A stretch of 44,413 bases of DNA from Alkalihalobacillus bogoriensis ATCC BAA-922 (GCF_000621445.1 NZ_KK211283.1:34429-78841); one strand, 5' to 3'. Counted from the first letter of the stretch, positions 16,405 through 24,864 are shown. The notes: a model not told the origin generated them from the sequence alone. Program-made: numbers and translations.

Positions 16405-17050
16405 AGACATTGTTATTTTTTGTGATTTCGATGGGACAATTACAAACAATGATAACATAATTGAAATTATGAAAAAGTTTGCTCCACCCGAGTGGTTATT
16501 GATCGTTGATGAAATATTAGCAAAAAAGAAATCACTTCAAGATGGAGTAGGAGAAATGTTTGCCTTATTGCCAACATCCAAAAAAAACGCAATCATAGAC
16601 TTTACACTAGAACAAGCTGAAATACGCCAAGGGTTTGATGACTTTGTCCAATTTACGAGTGAGCAAGGCATTGAATTGAATGTCGTAAGTGGAGGAATAG
16701 ACTTTTTCGTTGAGCCTTTGCTACATAAGTATCCATTACCCATTTATTGTAACGAGGCTAATTTTTCTGGTGATACGATAAAAATTGAATGGCCACATCC
16801 ATGTGATGAGAATTGTCAAAAGGAATGTGGGTGCTGTAAGCCATCGATTATTCGAAAATTGAGCAAAGGTAGATTCCGCATCGTTATTGGGGATTCCATT
16901 AGTGATTTGCAAGCTGCGAAACAAGCGGATTTAGTTATTGCAAGAGACTACTTACTTGCAGAGTGCAAACAATTACAACTACCTTATCAACCATTTGAAA
17001 GCTTCTTTGATGTCATTGATATCTTAAAGCAAATCGAGGTGACGTCGTGA
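16394..17050 (+). CDS. mtnX: 2-Hydroxy-3-keto-5-methylthiopentenyl-1-phosphate phosphatase
   Basis: A 218-residue HAD-superfamily phosphatase with the catalytic motif FCDFDGTIT (residues about 9-17), a later [10 protein letters not shown] motif, and a Cys-rich insertion [11 protein letters not shown] found in MtnX. It removes the phosphate to give the acireductone precursor. The frame is open further upstream to 16358, but the ATG at 16394 behind TGGGGAG aligns with the usual N-terminus. It overlaps mtnW by 11 bases and mtnB by 4, so translation is coupled. Confidence 0.93.
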   Translation: MQSKDIVIFCDFDGTITNNDNIIEIMKKFAPPEWLLIVDEILAKKKSLQDGVGEMFALLPTSKKNAIIDFTLEQAEIRQGFDDFVQFTSEQGIELNVVSGGIDFFVEPLLHKYPLPIYCNEANFSGDTIKIEWPHPCDENCQKECGCCKPSIIRKLSKGRFRIVIGDSISDLQAAKQADLVIARDYLLAECKQLQLPYQPFESFFDVIDILKQIEVTS

Positions 17051-17658
17051 AACAACAATGGAAAGAAATTGCTGACATAAAGAGAGAGCTCGGTCAACGA
17101 CAATGGTTTCCCGGTACAAGTGGAAACTTGTCGATTAAAGTGAGTGATGACCCTTTAACTTGTCTTGTATCTGTTAGTGGGAAAGATAAATATAAAGAAA
17201 CGGATGAAGACTTTGTACTTGTTGATGAAGAAGGGAAACCTATCGACTCTACATTAAAACCTTCAGCTGAAACGGACATTCACCTAGAAGTGTATAAGAA
17301 AACAACGGCTTCTTGTAGCTTGCATGTTCACACGGTTGAAAACAATGTTATTTCTGAACTATATGCTTCAAAAGGAGCAGTGACATTTAATAGTCAAGAA
17401 TTAATTAAAGCATTTGGGATTTGGGATGAAAATGGAGAAATTGTCATTCCTATTGTTGAAAACATTCACGATTTACCAAAGCTAGCAAACGAAATAAAAG
17501 AAGTCATTACACCTGAAACAAGAGCCGTTTTAATACGCAATCATGGGATAACCGTATGGGGAGATAGCGCCTTTGAGGCAAAACGTCATTTAGAGGCTTG
17601 TGAGTTTTTGTTTTCGTATCATTTAACATTAATGCAAGCAAAAGCAAATTTTAATTAG
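17047..17658 (+). CDS. mtnB: Methylthioribulose-1-phosphate dehydratase
   Basis: A 203-residue class II aldolase-fold enzyme that dehydrates methylthioribulose-1-phosphate. Zinc-binding histidines are visible at 93 and 95 (LHVHT) and 166 (RNHGITVWG), with the GTSGNLS motif at 23-29. The start is GTG overlapping the mtnX stop, behind GAGGTGA. It acts one step before MtnW although it is encoded after it. Related fuculose-phosphate aldolases share the fold, but the operon fixes the function. Confidence 0.94.
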   Translation: MKQQWKEIADIKRELGQRQWFPGTSGNLSIKVSDDPLTCLVSVSGKDKYKETDEDFVLVDEEGKPIDSTLKPSAETDIHLEVYKKTTASCSLHVHTVENNVISELYASKGAVTFNSQELIKAFGIWDENGEIVIPIVENIHDLPKLANEIKEVITPETRAVLIRNHGITVWGDSAFEAKRHLEACEFLFSYHLTLMQAKANFN

Positions 17659-17670
17659 GGGGAAGATGAA

Positions 17671-18210
17671 ATGGCAGTAATTAAAGTTAGAAATAGTGGA
17701 GAAGTGATTGAAGGTGTTGAAAACGTAGGTGCTTTTCTAGAATCACAAGGTGTATTATATGAGCATTGGGATATGGATAAATTACCTGATCCATTAAAAG
17801 AGAAATTTACGTTATCCGATGCGGAAAAACAAGAGATTTTAAAGGCGTTTGATACGGAAATCCGCTCGCTTGCGGAAAGAAGAAATTATGGCAATTGGGA
17901 TATCGTTGCTCTTTCTGATGCGACACCGAACTTAGAAGACCTATTAAAGAAATTTGAACAAGTGCATACTCATACGGATGATGAAGTCCGAGCGATTACA
18001 GCTGGACATGGTATTTTTATTGTAAAAGGAAATGATAACTTAGGATATTTTGATATTGAATTAGAAGCGGGTGACGTTATTTCCGTACCTGAACATACCC
18101 CGCATTTCTTTACGCTAATGGATGACCGACAGGTTGTTGCTGTCCGGTTATTTATTGATACGGATGGATGGGTAGCACATCCATATGAAGAAAAAGAACA
18201 CCAAGTGTAA
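17671..18210 (+). CDS. mtnD: Acireductone dioxygenase
   Basis: A 179-residue cupin enzyme that oxidises acireductone to the methionine keto-acid and formate (Fe form) or to an off-pathway product (Ni form). Metal ligands are His99, His101, Glu105 (HTHTDDEV) and His145 (HTPHFF). GGGGGAAG precedes the ATG. It lies 12 bases after mtnB. No terminator separates it from the next small gene, so the operon continues. Confidence 0.95.
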   Translation: MAVIKVRNSGEVIEGVENVGAFLESQGVLYEHWDMDKLPDPLKEKFTLSDAEKQEILKAFDTEIRSLAERRNYGNWDIVALSDATPNLEDLLKKFEQVHTHTDDEVRAITAGHGIFIVKGNDNLGYFDIELEAGDVISVPEHTPHFFTLMDDRQVVAVRLFIDTDGWVAHPYEEKEHQV

Positions 18211-18226
18211 AACAAGAGGAAACGAG

Positions 18227-18538
18227 ATGAGACATAAAGTTTGTGTACTTCTGATTATTGGACTACTTTTATTAGTAATACTGCCAACTCACGGACAAGC
18301 TTCTCAACAACAAGATGATATTATTATTACGACTGAGCAAGTGGCAGAAACCGTTTCAAGTTTATTGCAATTTGATGAAAATCCAAAGATACTCGTTTTT
18401 TTGACGGCGATAGTGTTTTTACCACAACTCCCGTCGTTTCAACGATTTATAGATTCTTTTATTCCACTCTTACTTATACAAAAAAGGCTAATGCCAATTA
18501 AACGGCAAAGCACCGCGTTCACTCCTTTCTTTTCTTAG
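18227..18538 (+). CDS. Small exported or membrane protein at the end of the mtn operon
   Basis: A 103-residue protein beginning MRHKVCVLLI with a strong signal-type hydrophobic stretch to about residue 20 and a possible cleavage site near HGQAS. A second hydrophobic region (FLTAIVFLPQLP) lies near residue 65. The frame extends upstream to 18185 inside mtnD, but AAGAGGA six bases before the ATG at 18227 marks the start. It begins 16 bases after mtnD with no terminator between them. I do not recognise the family. Confidence 0.7.
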   Translation: MRHKVCVLLIIGLLLLVILPTHGQASQQQDDIIITTEQVAETVSSLLQFDENPKILVFLTAIVFLPQLPSFQRFIDSFIPLLLIQKRLMPIKRQSTAFTPFFS

Positions 18539-18566
18539 CAAAAGATTAGGAAAGGAGAGACGAAGG

Positions 18567-18698
18567 ATGGAAAAGGAAAAAAAGGAACAGGAAATCATCG
18601 TAAAAGAAGCCATAAATGGTGTTGTTGTAGGTATACTGATGATGACAGTTGTCTTTTTACTTGCTCATTTCGTTTTTGATATGCCGTTTTTCCCATAA
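18567..18698 (+). CDS. 43-residue single-span membrane protein
   Basis: ATG behind AAAGGAGAG opens 43 codons: a highly charged Glu/Lys N-terminus (about 15 residues), then one hydrophobic span (VVVGILMMTVVFLLAHFVF) and the tail DMPFFP. It follows the 18227 gene by 28 bases and is closed by a strong terminator, so it is the last gene of the mtnWXBD transcript. I do not recognise it. The layout suggests a small membrane-anchored protein with a cytoplasmic charged head. Confidence 0.72.
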   Translation: MEKEKKEQEIIVKEAINGVVVGILMMTVVFLLAHFVFDMPFFP

Positions 18699-18707
18699 TA
18701 CAAATAG

Positions 18708-18749
18708 AGGTTGGGACACCGTTAAATGACGTATGTCCCAACCTTTTTT
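18708..18749 (+). terminator. Terminator of the mtnWXBD operon
   Basis: An 11-bp stem AGGTTGGGACA / TGTCCCAACCT with a 15-base loop is followed by TTTTTTC. Confidence 0.9.
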
Positions 18750-18940
18750 CTGACAGTCGCTGTAACTGAAAGAGAGTAAAAATGAAGTCATGAAATACTA
18801 GTCTTTTTACATAGTTTTTTTTTCAACATTATGGTATATTAATAGTAAATTCCCCACAAAAAACCCCTCAGTTCATCAAATTTAGCCACAACAAACAAAA
18901 ATCCATTGATAGAGAGATAGACAAGGAAAGGAGAATACGC

Positions 18941-19117
18941 TTGGAAAAGCTCAAGTATTTAAATGATCGTGAGCTAGAACAGGTAAAACAATTGCAAGAA
19001 AAAATGAATGAGGCTGATACTTATAACGAGTCGAAAAAGTACATTACGGAGATTACTCTCATTATTGAAAAAGCAAGAATTCGTTATATGGAAAACAGAA
19101 AAAAAGAAATTCAATAA
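18941..19117 (+). CDS. 58-residue helical protein, TTG start, unknown
   Basis: A TTG start seven bases after AAAGGAG opens 58 codons encoding a highly charged, helical, soluble protein (MEKLKYLNDRELEQVKQLQE...). Heptad-like spacing of Leu and Ile suggests a coiled-coil hairpin similar in size to small Bacillus regulators such as the Spo0E group, but the SQxLD signature of Spo0E is missing. It stands alone between the mtn terminator and dedA (opposite strand). Routine gene calling may miss it because of its size and TTG start. Confidence 0.65.
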   Translation: MEKLKYLNDRELEQVKQLQEKMNEADTYNESKKYITEITLIIEKARIRYMENRKKEIQ

Positions 19118-19187
19118 CCGTTATTGAAATGCCACAATCCATTAGGGGGAACAGGCATATAAGATTACCGTTTTCCCCTAGCGGATA

Positions 19188-19781
19188 CTAGTATTTTGGC
19201 TTTTTCCATTTTAAATACCACCAAAACCCTATTAAAAATATACATAACAAAATAACCCCATACAAACTATACTTTATAAGATATTCTTTAATAATATACC
19301 ATCTGTACCCTAACTCATGACCTAAAATAAGGAAGATGATCACCCATAAAAGGGCACCTGAGTAAGAATACAGAGCAAAACGTTTAAAATTATATCTAGA
19401 AATCCCCGCAACATAACCTGTGACTTGACGAATGCCAGGAATAAAAAAACCAATAAATAAAAGGATTGGCCCGTATTTTTGAAATTTTTCTTGGACAAAA
19501 GTTATTCTTTTATATGTGATTTTAATTTTGGGACCATATTTAAGTAAAAATGGAAACCCAAGCCGAACCCCTAAATAGTAACTCAATGAGATGCCTCCGA
19601 TTGCCCCGATAGAAGCAGATAAAAAAGAGAGCAAAAATGTCAATTTCCCTTTATAAATGTAAAAACCGATAAACGTTAATAGCACTTCGTCAGGAATAGG
19701 TAATCCGACGATACCCCCTAATAAAATAAGAATAATAGCAAGATAGCCATAATTCGATAAAAAATATTCAAAAAGTTCCAT
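19188..19781 (-). CDS. DedA family membrane protein
   Basis: A 197-residue protein of the DedA/VTT family with about five hydrophobic segments. The family region includes GLPIPDEVLLTFIG near the N-terminus, FIPGIRQVTGYVAG in the centre, and GALLWVIIFLILGHELG. Members flip or help recycle lipid carriers such as undecaprenyl phosphate. An in-frame ATG at 19793 is part of the ribosome-binding site ATGGGGT; the ATG at 19781 is the better start. Confidence 0.9.
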   Translation of the reverse strand: MELFEYFLSNYGYLAIILILLGGIVGLPIPDEVLLTFIGFYIYKGKLTFLLSFLSASIGAIGGISLSYYLGVRLGFPFLLKYGPKIKITYKRITFVQEKFQKYGPILLFIGFFIPGIRQVTGYVAGISRYNFKRFALYSYSGALLWVIIFLILGHELGYRWYIIKEYLIKYSLYGVILLCIFLIGFWWYLKWKKPKY

Positions 19782-19965
19782 ATGATACCCCATTTACTAT
19801 GAAAGCCACTCTTAAATAAAGCGATAGTTCTTCTTATCCATTTTAAACATTTGGTGAACAAATAACCATGATTATTCAAAGAACTTTCGAGAAATTTTTA
19901 TAACCGTTGACAATTTTCTCCCCTATCGGTACGTTTGATATAAAGGGAAAAAGGGGGAGGTTTGT

Positions 19966-20385
19966 ATGTTTAATAAAATTTTACTTGCTGCTGATGGTTC
20001 TGAACATTCTATAAAAGCGGCTGAGAAAGCAATTTCCATTGCTAAAGGGAATGAACAAGCCAAAATAACTGTATTATATGTGGTTGATGGACAGACGTCA
20101 AAAGCGGATGTTCTTAGAAATTGGGATGCGTTAGGGATAAAAGAAAACAGAAAGGCAAAGCTTAAAAAAATAGAGGTTCAAGCAAACAAGGAGAACGTGC
20201 CATTTGAAGTGAAAATTATTCGAGGGGAGCCAGGACCTGCGATTGTTAAATATGCAAATGAAAATCAGTTTGACCTCGTCGTCATAGGAAGTCGTGGTTT
20301 AAACGCCCTACAGGAAATGGTCTTAGGTAGCGTTAGTCATAAAGTTGCAAAAAGAGTATCATGTCCGGTTTTGATCGTTAAATAA
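19966..20385 (+). CDS. Universal stress protein (UspA family)
   Basis: A 139-residue UspA-fold protein. The N-terminal strand KILLAADGSEHS and the C-terminal nucleotide-binding motif GSRGLNALQEMVLGSVS (G-2X-G-9X-GS) mark the ATP-binding subgroup. AAAGGGGGAGG precedes the ATG. The upstream region has TTGACA and TGATATAAA elements that are too far apart for a standard promoter, so its sigma factor is unclear. A small membrane-peptide gene follows after 27 bases. Confidence 0.93.
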   Translation: MFNKILLAADGSEHSIKAAEKAISIAKGNEQAKITVLYVVDGQTSKADVLRNWDALGIKENRKAKLKKIEVQANKENVPFEVKIIRGEPGPAIVKYANENQFDLVVIGSRGLNALQEMVLGSVSHKVAKRVSCPVLIVK

Positions 20386-20412
20386 TGGGGGATGAAAGAA
20401 AGGTGGTTCCAT

Positions 20413-20511
20413 GTGGAATTCTCAAATAAAGCTTTATTTATTATTATTTTAGGAATTGGTTTACTTTATGGTTTATTGTATTGGATAATCGGGAGTCGTC
20501 TCATTTCTTAA
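20413..20511 (+). CDS. 32-residue membrane peptide downstream of uspA
   Basis: A GTG start six bases after AAAGGTGG opens 32 codons encoding a single membrane span (ALFIIILGIGLLYGLLYWII) with tail GSRLIS. An overlapping ATG at 20411 in another frame gives only a short peptide and is less likely. The gene lies between uspA and a strong terminator, so it is probably co-transcribed with uspA. Function unknown. Confidence 0.55.
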   Translation: MEFSNKALFIIILGIGLLYGLLYWIIGSRLIS

Positions 20512-20560
20512 AAAACGGTTCAAAGTACAGAAGGAATATTAGAGGAGAAAGTGGAATTAG

Positions 20561-20589
20561 CTCATCAACGTGAATTGATGAGTTTTTTT
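20561..20589 (+). terminator. Terminator after uspA and the membrane peptide
   Basis: A perfect 8-bp stem CTCATCAA / TTGATGAG, 6-nt loop, followed by seven T. Confidence 0.88.
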
Positions 20590-20603
20590 ATATTAGAAAA
20601 GTT

Positions 20604-20656
20604 TTGGTATAGCAGTGAAGCTTTGAAAGTTTAATCTAGCTCCCGCGTTTTTCTTT
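20604..20656 (+). repeat. Dispersed intergenic repeat, copy C (internally deleted)
   Basis: TTGGTATAGCAGTGAAGC and the following bases up to CTAG match copy A, then jump straight to the tail CTCCCGCGTTTTTC. Compared with copy A about 40 bases, including the hairpin and the CGCTTGAAACG segment, are missing. It ends just before the sigX promoter. Confidence 0.7.
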
Positions 20657-20659
20657 ATT

Positions 20660-20685
20660 TGTAACTATTTTTGAAATACAGCGTC
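20660..20685 (+). promoter_or_regulatory. ECF promoter for sigX-rsiX (autoregulatory type)
   Basis: TGTAAC at 20660-20665 and CGTC at 20682-20685, 16 bases apart, 26 bases before the sigX start. TGTAAC is the -35 element typical of sigma X itself, so the operon is probably autoregulated. Confidence 0.72.
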
Positions 20686-20711
20686 TATTATTTGTGAGGA
20701 GGTGTAATCGG

Positions 20712-21245
20712 TTGGAGAGTCAGTTTGATTATTTATATGAAACCTATCACCAGTCATTATTTCAATTTATATTTTATATGGTTCGAAACCGGGAAACGGC
20801 GGAAGAACTTGTTCAAGAGGTATATATTAAAGTATTGCAGTCGTATGAGAAATTTGAAGGGAAAAGTTCCGAAAAAACATGGCTATATTCGATCGCTCGA
20901 CATGTTGCCATTGATTGGATCCGAATGCAAAATCGCCAAAAGCGAAAGTGGTTAGGATTACTTTCCCCGATTGAAAATGAAGTGGTAAAAGATTCTGCGC
21001 CTCTTCCAGAAGAAATTGTAACCCAACGAGAAGAAATACGACAAATGTATCAAGGCTTACAGCAGTGTACCATTGATCAACAACAAGTGATTGTTCTTCG
21101 TTATATTCAATCTTTATCAATAACAGAAACAGCGACCATATTAGGATGGACAGAAAGTAAAGTGAAAACAACACAGCATCGTGCTGTCAAAGCATTAAAA
21201 GGCTTTGTAGAACACCCTAATTTAGCAAAGGTGAAGGAGGGGTAA
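20712..21245 (+). CDS. sigX: ECF RNA polymerase sigma factor SigX
   Basis: A 177-residue group 4 sigma factor with region 2 (LFQFIFYMV...ELVQEVYIKV...KTWLYSIARHVAIDW) and region 4 (TIDQQQVIVLRYIQSLSITETA...SESKVKTTQHR-like helix-turn-helix). The sequence closely resembles B. subtilis SigX, which controls cell-surface charge and envelope modification. The frame opens at a GTG (20694), but AGGAGGTG at 20697-20704 places the start at the TTG at 20712 (MESQFDYLYETYH). One base separates it from its anti-sigma gene. Confidence 0.92.
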   Translation: MESQFDYLYETYHQSLFQFIFYMVRNRETAEELVQEVYIKVLQSYEKFEGKSSEKTWLYSIARHVAIDWIRMQNRQKRKWLGLLSPIENEVVKDSAPLPEEIVTQREEIRQMYQGLQQCTIDQQQVIVLRYIQSLSITETATILGWTESKVKTTQHRAVKALKGFVEHPNLAKVKEG

Positions 21246-21246
21246 G

Positions 21247-22431
21247 ATGAACGAGCATAATGTAAAAGAGATGGAAGGACCGTTTGAACAACAATTACGA
21301 CAAATGCCATTAATTGAAGATAAACGTTCTAAAGACGTCGTTTTCCAACAACTTCAGCAGCGAATGAACAACACCCCGACTGTAAAAAGAAAAAACGTCA
21401 AATGGGTAATCCCTAGTATTGCGAGTGTCGCCGCTTTGTTTCTACTCGTCATTTTAGTGCCGCAGTTTTTAAATGGCGGAGAAGGTGAAGCAGACTTTGT
21501 CACGATGGAGCAAATACAAGAAGATTATGACCAAGGAAATATGCAAAATGAAATTTATTCTGCAGGGATGGCTGAAAGTGCAGTAGAGCTTGAGCAATCT
21601 AGCGGAGTGGAGTATCTTGAGGTCATACGTCAAGAAGAGCTTGCAGCAGATGAGCGAGTGTACGGGATTGCCCTAACAGTAGTAACAGAGCTGGGAACGT
21701 ATAGTATCCCTGTTAGCATTGTTGGAAGTGTAGATAATCGACTAGAACAAGTAAGAGACTTAATTGATCAGTTTGAACCAAAGGCTGTTGGGCTAGATGA
21801 AAGTAAATTAAAAGGCATGACCTTTGAGGAAGTAAATAAAAACACAGTACGCTTAATGATTCCTGATGACATGTTATTAGGTGGTTCATCGGGACAAGAA
21901 GAAGCGATTATTCAAGCAGCAGAGCATACGTTTTCCAACTTAGGTTATGGAACATTGATTGTGGAAACTGTTTCAGGAGAAGATTTAGGGAATTATGCGA
22001 ATGGAGTGACACTGTCGTTACTCGATAAAAAATATGGGTATCAAGTGTTTACGACTGAACAAAATTATATGGTTTTAGTACCGATGTTCTATGAGGAGTT
22101 TGAAGTGGGATCGTTTGAACAAGCGTTACAACAAATGGACATTAGTTGGGAAGAAGACATTAAAAGCGTATTTCAAGTAGCCGAAGTGGAGGTCCCGGAA
22201 GTACAAGTAACTGAAAAGGGGCCGGCTATTGTTAAATTTCAAGAAGGAACAGTCCTTTCTGATGTAAATGAACATATAGCGTTAGTGGATGCGATTTTAT
22301 TAACGGCACGCTACTACGATATTGCTGAAGTTCAATTTGAAAATGCTGGTATAGATGTTGTTGGAGATTACGACATGACGTCACCGATTTCCACAGAACT
22401 TTATAGTAATGGTTTTATTGAAGGAAGTTAG
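21247..22431 (+). CDS. rsiX: Anti-sigma-X factor RsiX
   Basis: A 394-residue single-pass membrane protein. A cytoplasmic N-terminus of about 50 residues precedes one membrane span (about 52-72, WVIPSIASVAALFLLVILVP) and a large outside domain of about 320 residues. This matches the layout of RsiX, which binds SigX at the membrane until a signal releases it. It follows sigX by one base. The long extracytoplasmic part is the presumed sensor. Confidence 0.9.
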   Translation: MNEHNVKEMEGPFEQQLRQMPLIEDKRSKDVVFQQLQQRMNNTPTVKRKNVKWVIPSIASVAALFLLVILVPQFLNGGEGEADFVTMEQIQEDYDQGNMQNEIYSAGMAESAVELEQSSGVEYLEVIRQEELAADERVYGIALTVVTELGTYSIPVSIVGSVDNRLEQVRDLIDQFEPKAVGLDESKLKGMTFEEVNKNTVRLMIPDDMLLGGSSGQEEAIIQAAEHTFSNLGYGTLIVETVSGEDLGNYANGVTLSLLDKKYGYQVFTTEQNYMVLVPMFYEEFEVGSFEQALQQMDISWEEDIKSVFQVAEVEVPEVQVTEKGPAIVKFQEGTVLSDVNEHIALVDAILLTARYYDIAEVQFENAGIDVVGDYDMTSPISTELYSNGFIEGS

Positions 22432-22435
22432 AATG

Positions 22436-22472
22436 AAAAGGCCGTATGAATTAGATTTCATACGGCCTTTTT
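22436..22472 (+). terminator. Terminator of sigX-rsiX
   Basis: A 14-15 bp stem AAAAGGCCGTATGAA / TTTCATACGGCCTTTT with a 5-nt loop; T run directly after. Confidence 0.92.
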
Positions 22473-22496
22473 GGGAGGTTGACTCCATCTTAACGT

Positions 22497-22630
22497 TTCG
22501 GACATTCGTTCCGGTATTTCTTGTTTTTTTAAGGAGAGCGGCTTCCCTATGAGAAAAATAGCGGTATATAAGTCCGATAGCTTCCACTAGTGAGCCAGAT
22601 TCGATACTATAGCGGAACAGATGTCCGTTA
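22497..22630. repeat. Second cluster of palindromic CGGACATNCGTTCCG repeats (three copies)
   Basis: Copies at 22497-22516, 22558-22580 and 22609-22630 match the four at 3846-4030, for example GCGGAACAGATGTCCGTTA. The first reads in one orientation and the other two in the opposite one, as in the first cluster. They fill the space between the rsiX terminator and the YitT-family gene. Confidence 0.7.
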
Positions 22631-22663
22631 AAGTTGTCACAAGAACCCATTTCGTTCACAACC

Positions 22664-23254
22664 TTATGCATGTGTATGACGTGTCGAGTGAACAGAGCCT
22701 GTTAATAACGTGGTTGAAAAGGCGGTTGCAGTAACGGCAATTGTCGATAACAGTAATTCTGTCGGTGAAATCACATAAAGGCCAGCAACAACGACGAGAA
22801 TATCAACGACAAAAATAACGATTCCGACGTTCACTTTTGTAGCATCAGCAACCATTTGAGCGAGTAAATCTAATCCACCTGTACTAATATCATAGCGAAA
22901 CATATACCCTACACCGACTCCAAGAAGCAAACCGCCGACAACAGCACTTGTTAGTGGACCAAAGGTATATTGATTAAAGGGGAAAAGTGAGCAAAGATCG
23001 ATAAAAAGAGCAGAAACGACTAACCCGGGAATACTTTTATAAAAAAAGAGGCGATAGGATTTCCACGCCATGATGTAAATAGGAACACTGATGACAACAA
23101 TGGTTATTCCTACTTCCACATTCCATAAATAATGAAAAATTAATCCTAATCCGATTATACCCCCATCCAAAATGTGATAAGGAATAAAGAAAAGGTTAAT
23201 CCCTATACCGATAATTAGACTTCCTAGTATGACTGCTTGAGCTTCTTTCCACAT
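22664..23254 (-). CDS. YitT-family (DUF161) membrane protein, short form
   Basis: A protein of about 196 residues with five or six hydrophobic segments and the family motifs GIGINLFFIPYHILDGGIIG and YDISTGGLDLLAQ. Most YitT proteins are near 280 residues and end in a soluble DUF2179 domain. This one stops after the membrane part (TGSVHSTRHTHA), about 35 bases before a palindromic repeat, so it may be truncated or a natural short type. ATG at 23254 is used; another at 23269 overlaps the purine-rich binding site. Confidence 0.8.
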   Translation of the reverse strand: MWKEAQAVILGSLIIGIGINLFFIPYHILDGGIIGLGLIFHYLWNVEVGITIVVISVPIYIMAWKSYRLFFYKSIPGLVVSALFIDLCSLFPFNQYTFGPLTSAVVGGLLLGVGVGYMFRYDISTGGLDLLAQMVADATKVNVGIVIFVVDILVVVAGLYVISPTELLLSTIAVTATAFSTTLLTGSVHSTRHTHA

Positions 23255-23323
23255 GACGATGAACCCCATTCCTTCCTAAGGCTTGTATCATCATATGCAA
23301 CAAAACCAGAGGGAAGAACAAGG

Positions 23324-23356
23324 AAAAACGACCAAGCTTCTCGCTTCGTCGTTTTT
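23324..23356. terminator. Bidirectional terminator downstream of mgtE
   Basis: AAAAACGAC pairs with GTCGTTTTT, continued by AAGC/GCTT after one mismatch, with a 5-nt loop. Both sides carry T-rich ends. On the minus strand it closes the mgtE transcript. Confidence 0.8.
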
Positions 23357-23370
23357 ATCTTTTGTACATA

Positions 23371-23406
23371 TTGGTATTGCAGTGAAGCTTTGAAAGGTTA
23401 TTCTAT
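23371..23406 (+). repeat. Dispersed intergenic repeat, copy D (head only)
   Basis: TTGGTATTGCAGTGAAGC and AAAGGTTATTCTA match the head of copies A, C and E. Its last bases contain the mgtE stop codon (CTA at 23403-23405), so the repeat touches the gene end. Confidence 0.65.
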
Positions 23407-24764
23407 AAGACATTTAGAAAGGCTGTAGCAATCCCAAAATAAATCATTAACGAAAAAATGTCATTTAGTGTTGTAATGAGTGGTCCCGAAGCAACGGCTG
23501 GGTCAACACCCAACCGATAAAGGAGTAGTGGTATAACGGTTCCAGCTAGTGTACCGATAATGAGAGTTAGTAATAAAGACAACCCAACGACAAAACCAAG
23601 GACCATGTTTTGCTCCTGCCAAAAATAAGCAATAATTGAAATCAATAAACCACACGTGATACCAATGATAATTCCGACACGCAATTCACGGAAAATAAGT
23701 CGGATCGTTGTTTTTCGGTCAACATCGGTTGTTACGATTCCTCGAACGACAACAGCTAATGATTGGGTTCCTGTGTTCCCTGTCATTCCAGCAATCATTG
23801 GCATAAAGAAAATAAGTGCAACCACTTGTTCAAGTGTTGCTTCAAAGCGACTGATGATTCCACCGGAAACGAGCCCAATAAATAATAAAAGAATAAGCCA
23901 TGGCAACCGTCTCGTCGAAGCAACGGTTGCTTTCGTATTAAAGTCAATGTCTTTCCCTGTTGCAGAAATCTTATGAATGTCTTCATTTGCTTCTTCAATT
24001 AACACATCCATCGCATCATCGACCGTAATAATTCCAAGAAGTGTATTCTCATTATCGATAACAGGAACTGAAATAAAGTCATAACGCTCGATAATTTGAG
24101 CCACTTCTTCTTGGTCTGCATCAACAGGAACAGAGACTACGCGACTAAACATAAGGTCGCTAATTTTATCTTCAAGATTGGCAATAAGTAAATCACGGTA
24201 AGAAATAACGCCGACTAGTTTTTTATTGTCGTTAATGACATAAAGATAATAAATATTTTCAGAAAAACTAGCGTAATGCTTCAGCTTGTCTACTGCTTCT
24301 CTTACAGTGTGATATTCTTTAATCCAAATAAACTGATTTGTCATTAATCCACCTGCAGTATCAGGAGGATAGCTCATTAAATCACGAACGGTTTGAGATT
24401 CTTCTTGTTTCATTCCTTCAAGGAACTCTTGGATTCGGTCCACAGATAACTCGCTAAGTAAATCGGCAAGATCATCGTTATCCATTAAGTTCATAATGTT
24501 TGAGGAACGTTCAATTCCTAATTTATGTAAAATTTCGATTTGCATGTCACTTTCTAATTCTTGAATTAAATCAGCAATTTGTTGAGGGGTTAAAAATAGT
24601 AAAAATTTATGATGGTGCTTTTCAGGAAGACCGCGATAAAGCTGAGCAAAATCATAGGGGTGAAGCTCGTCTAATATTTCTTGTATCGCAGCTTTTTTTG
24701 ATTCTTTTAAATATTTTATTACTAATACGAGCATTTGATTTTCCGTCATGTTTTTAACCATCAT
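23403..24764 (-). CDS. mgtE: Magnesium transporter MgtE
   Basis: A 453-residue magnesium channel/transporter of the usual family length. It has the N-terminal superhelical domain (about 1-130), two CBS domains that sense cytoplasmic Mg (about 135-260), a connecting helix, and five membrane segments (about 285-450) with the pore motif region PMIAGMTGNTGTQS. Several ATG codons cluster at the start (24764, 24761); the first is kept. It is monocistronic. No M-box Mg riboswitch is visible in the short upstream region. Confidence 0.95.
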   Translation of the reverse strand: MMVKNMTENQMLVLVIKYLKESKKAAIQEILDELHPYDFAQLYRGLPEKHHHKFLLFLTPQQIADLIQELESDMQIEILHKLGIERSSNIMNLMDNDDLADLLSELSVDRIQEFLEGMKQEESQTVRDLMSYPPDTAGGLMTNQFIWIKEYHTVREAVDKLKHYASFSENIYYLYVINDNKKLVGVISYRDLLIANLEDKISDLMFSRVVSVPVDADQEEVAQIIERYDFISVPVIDNENTLLGIITVDDAMDVLIEEANEDIHKISATGKDIDFNTKATVASTRRLPWLILLLFIGLVSGGIISRFEATLEQVVALIFFMPMIAGMTGNTGTQSLAVVVRGIVTTDVDRKTTIRLIFRELRVGIIIGITCGLLISIIAYFWQEQNMVLGFVVGLSLLLTLIIGTLAGTVIPLLLYRLGVDPAVASGPLITTLNDIFSLMIYFGIATAFLNVL

Positions 24765-24864
24765 CTCACCTCAAAACTCAGTTATCGTTTTACTGTTCCA
24801 CATTTACTGTACTAAATCCACATCGATTAGTAAATGTAAAAAAAATCATGAATTAAATTACCAA

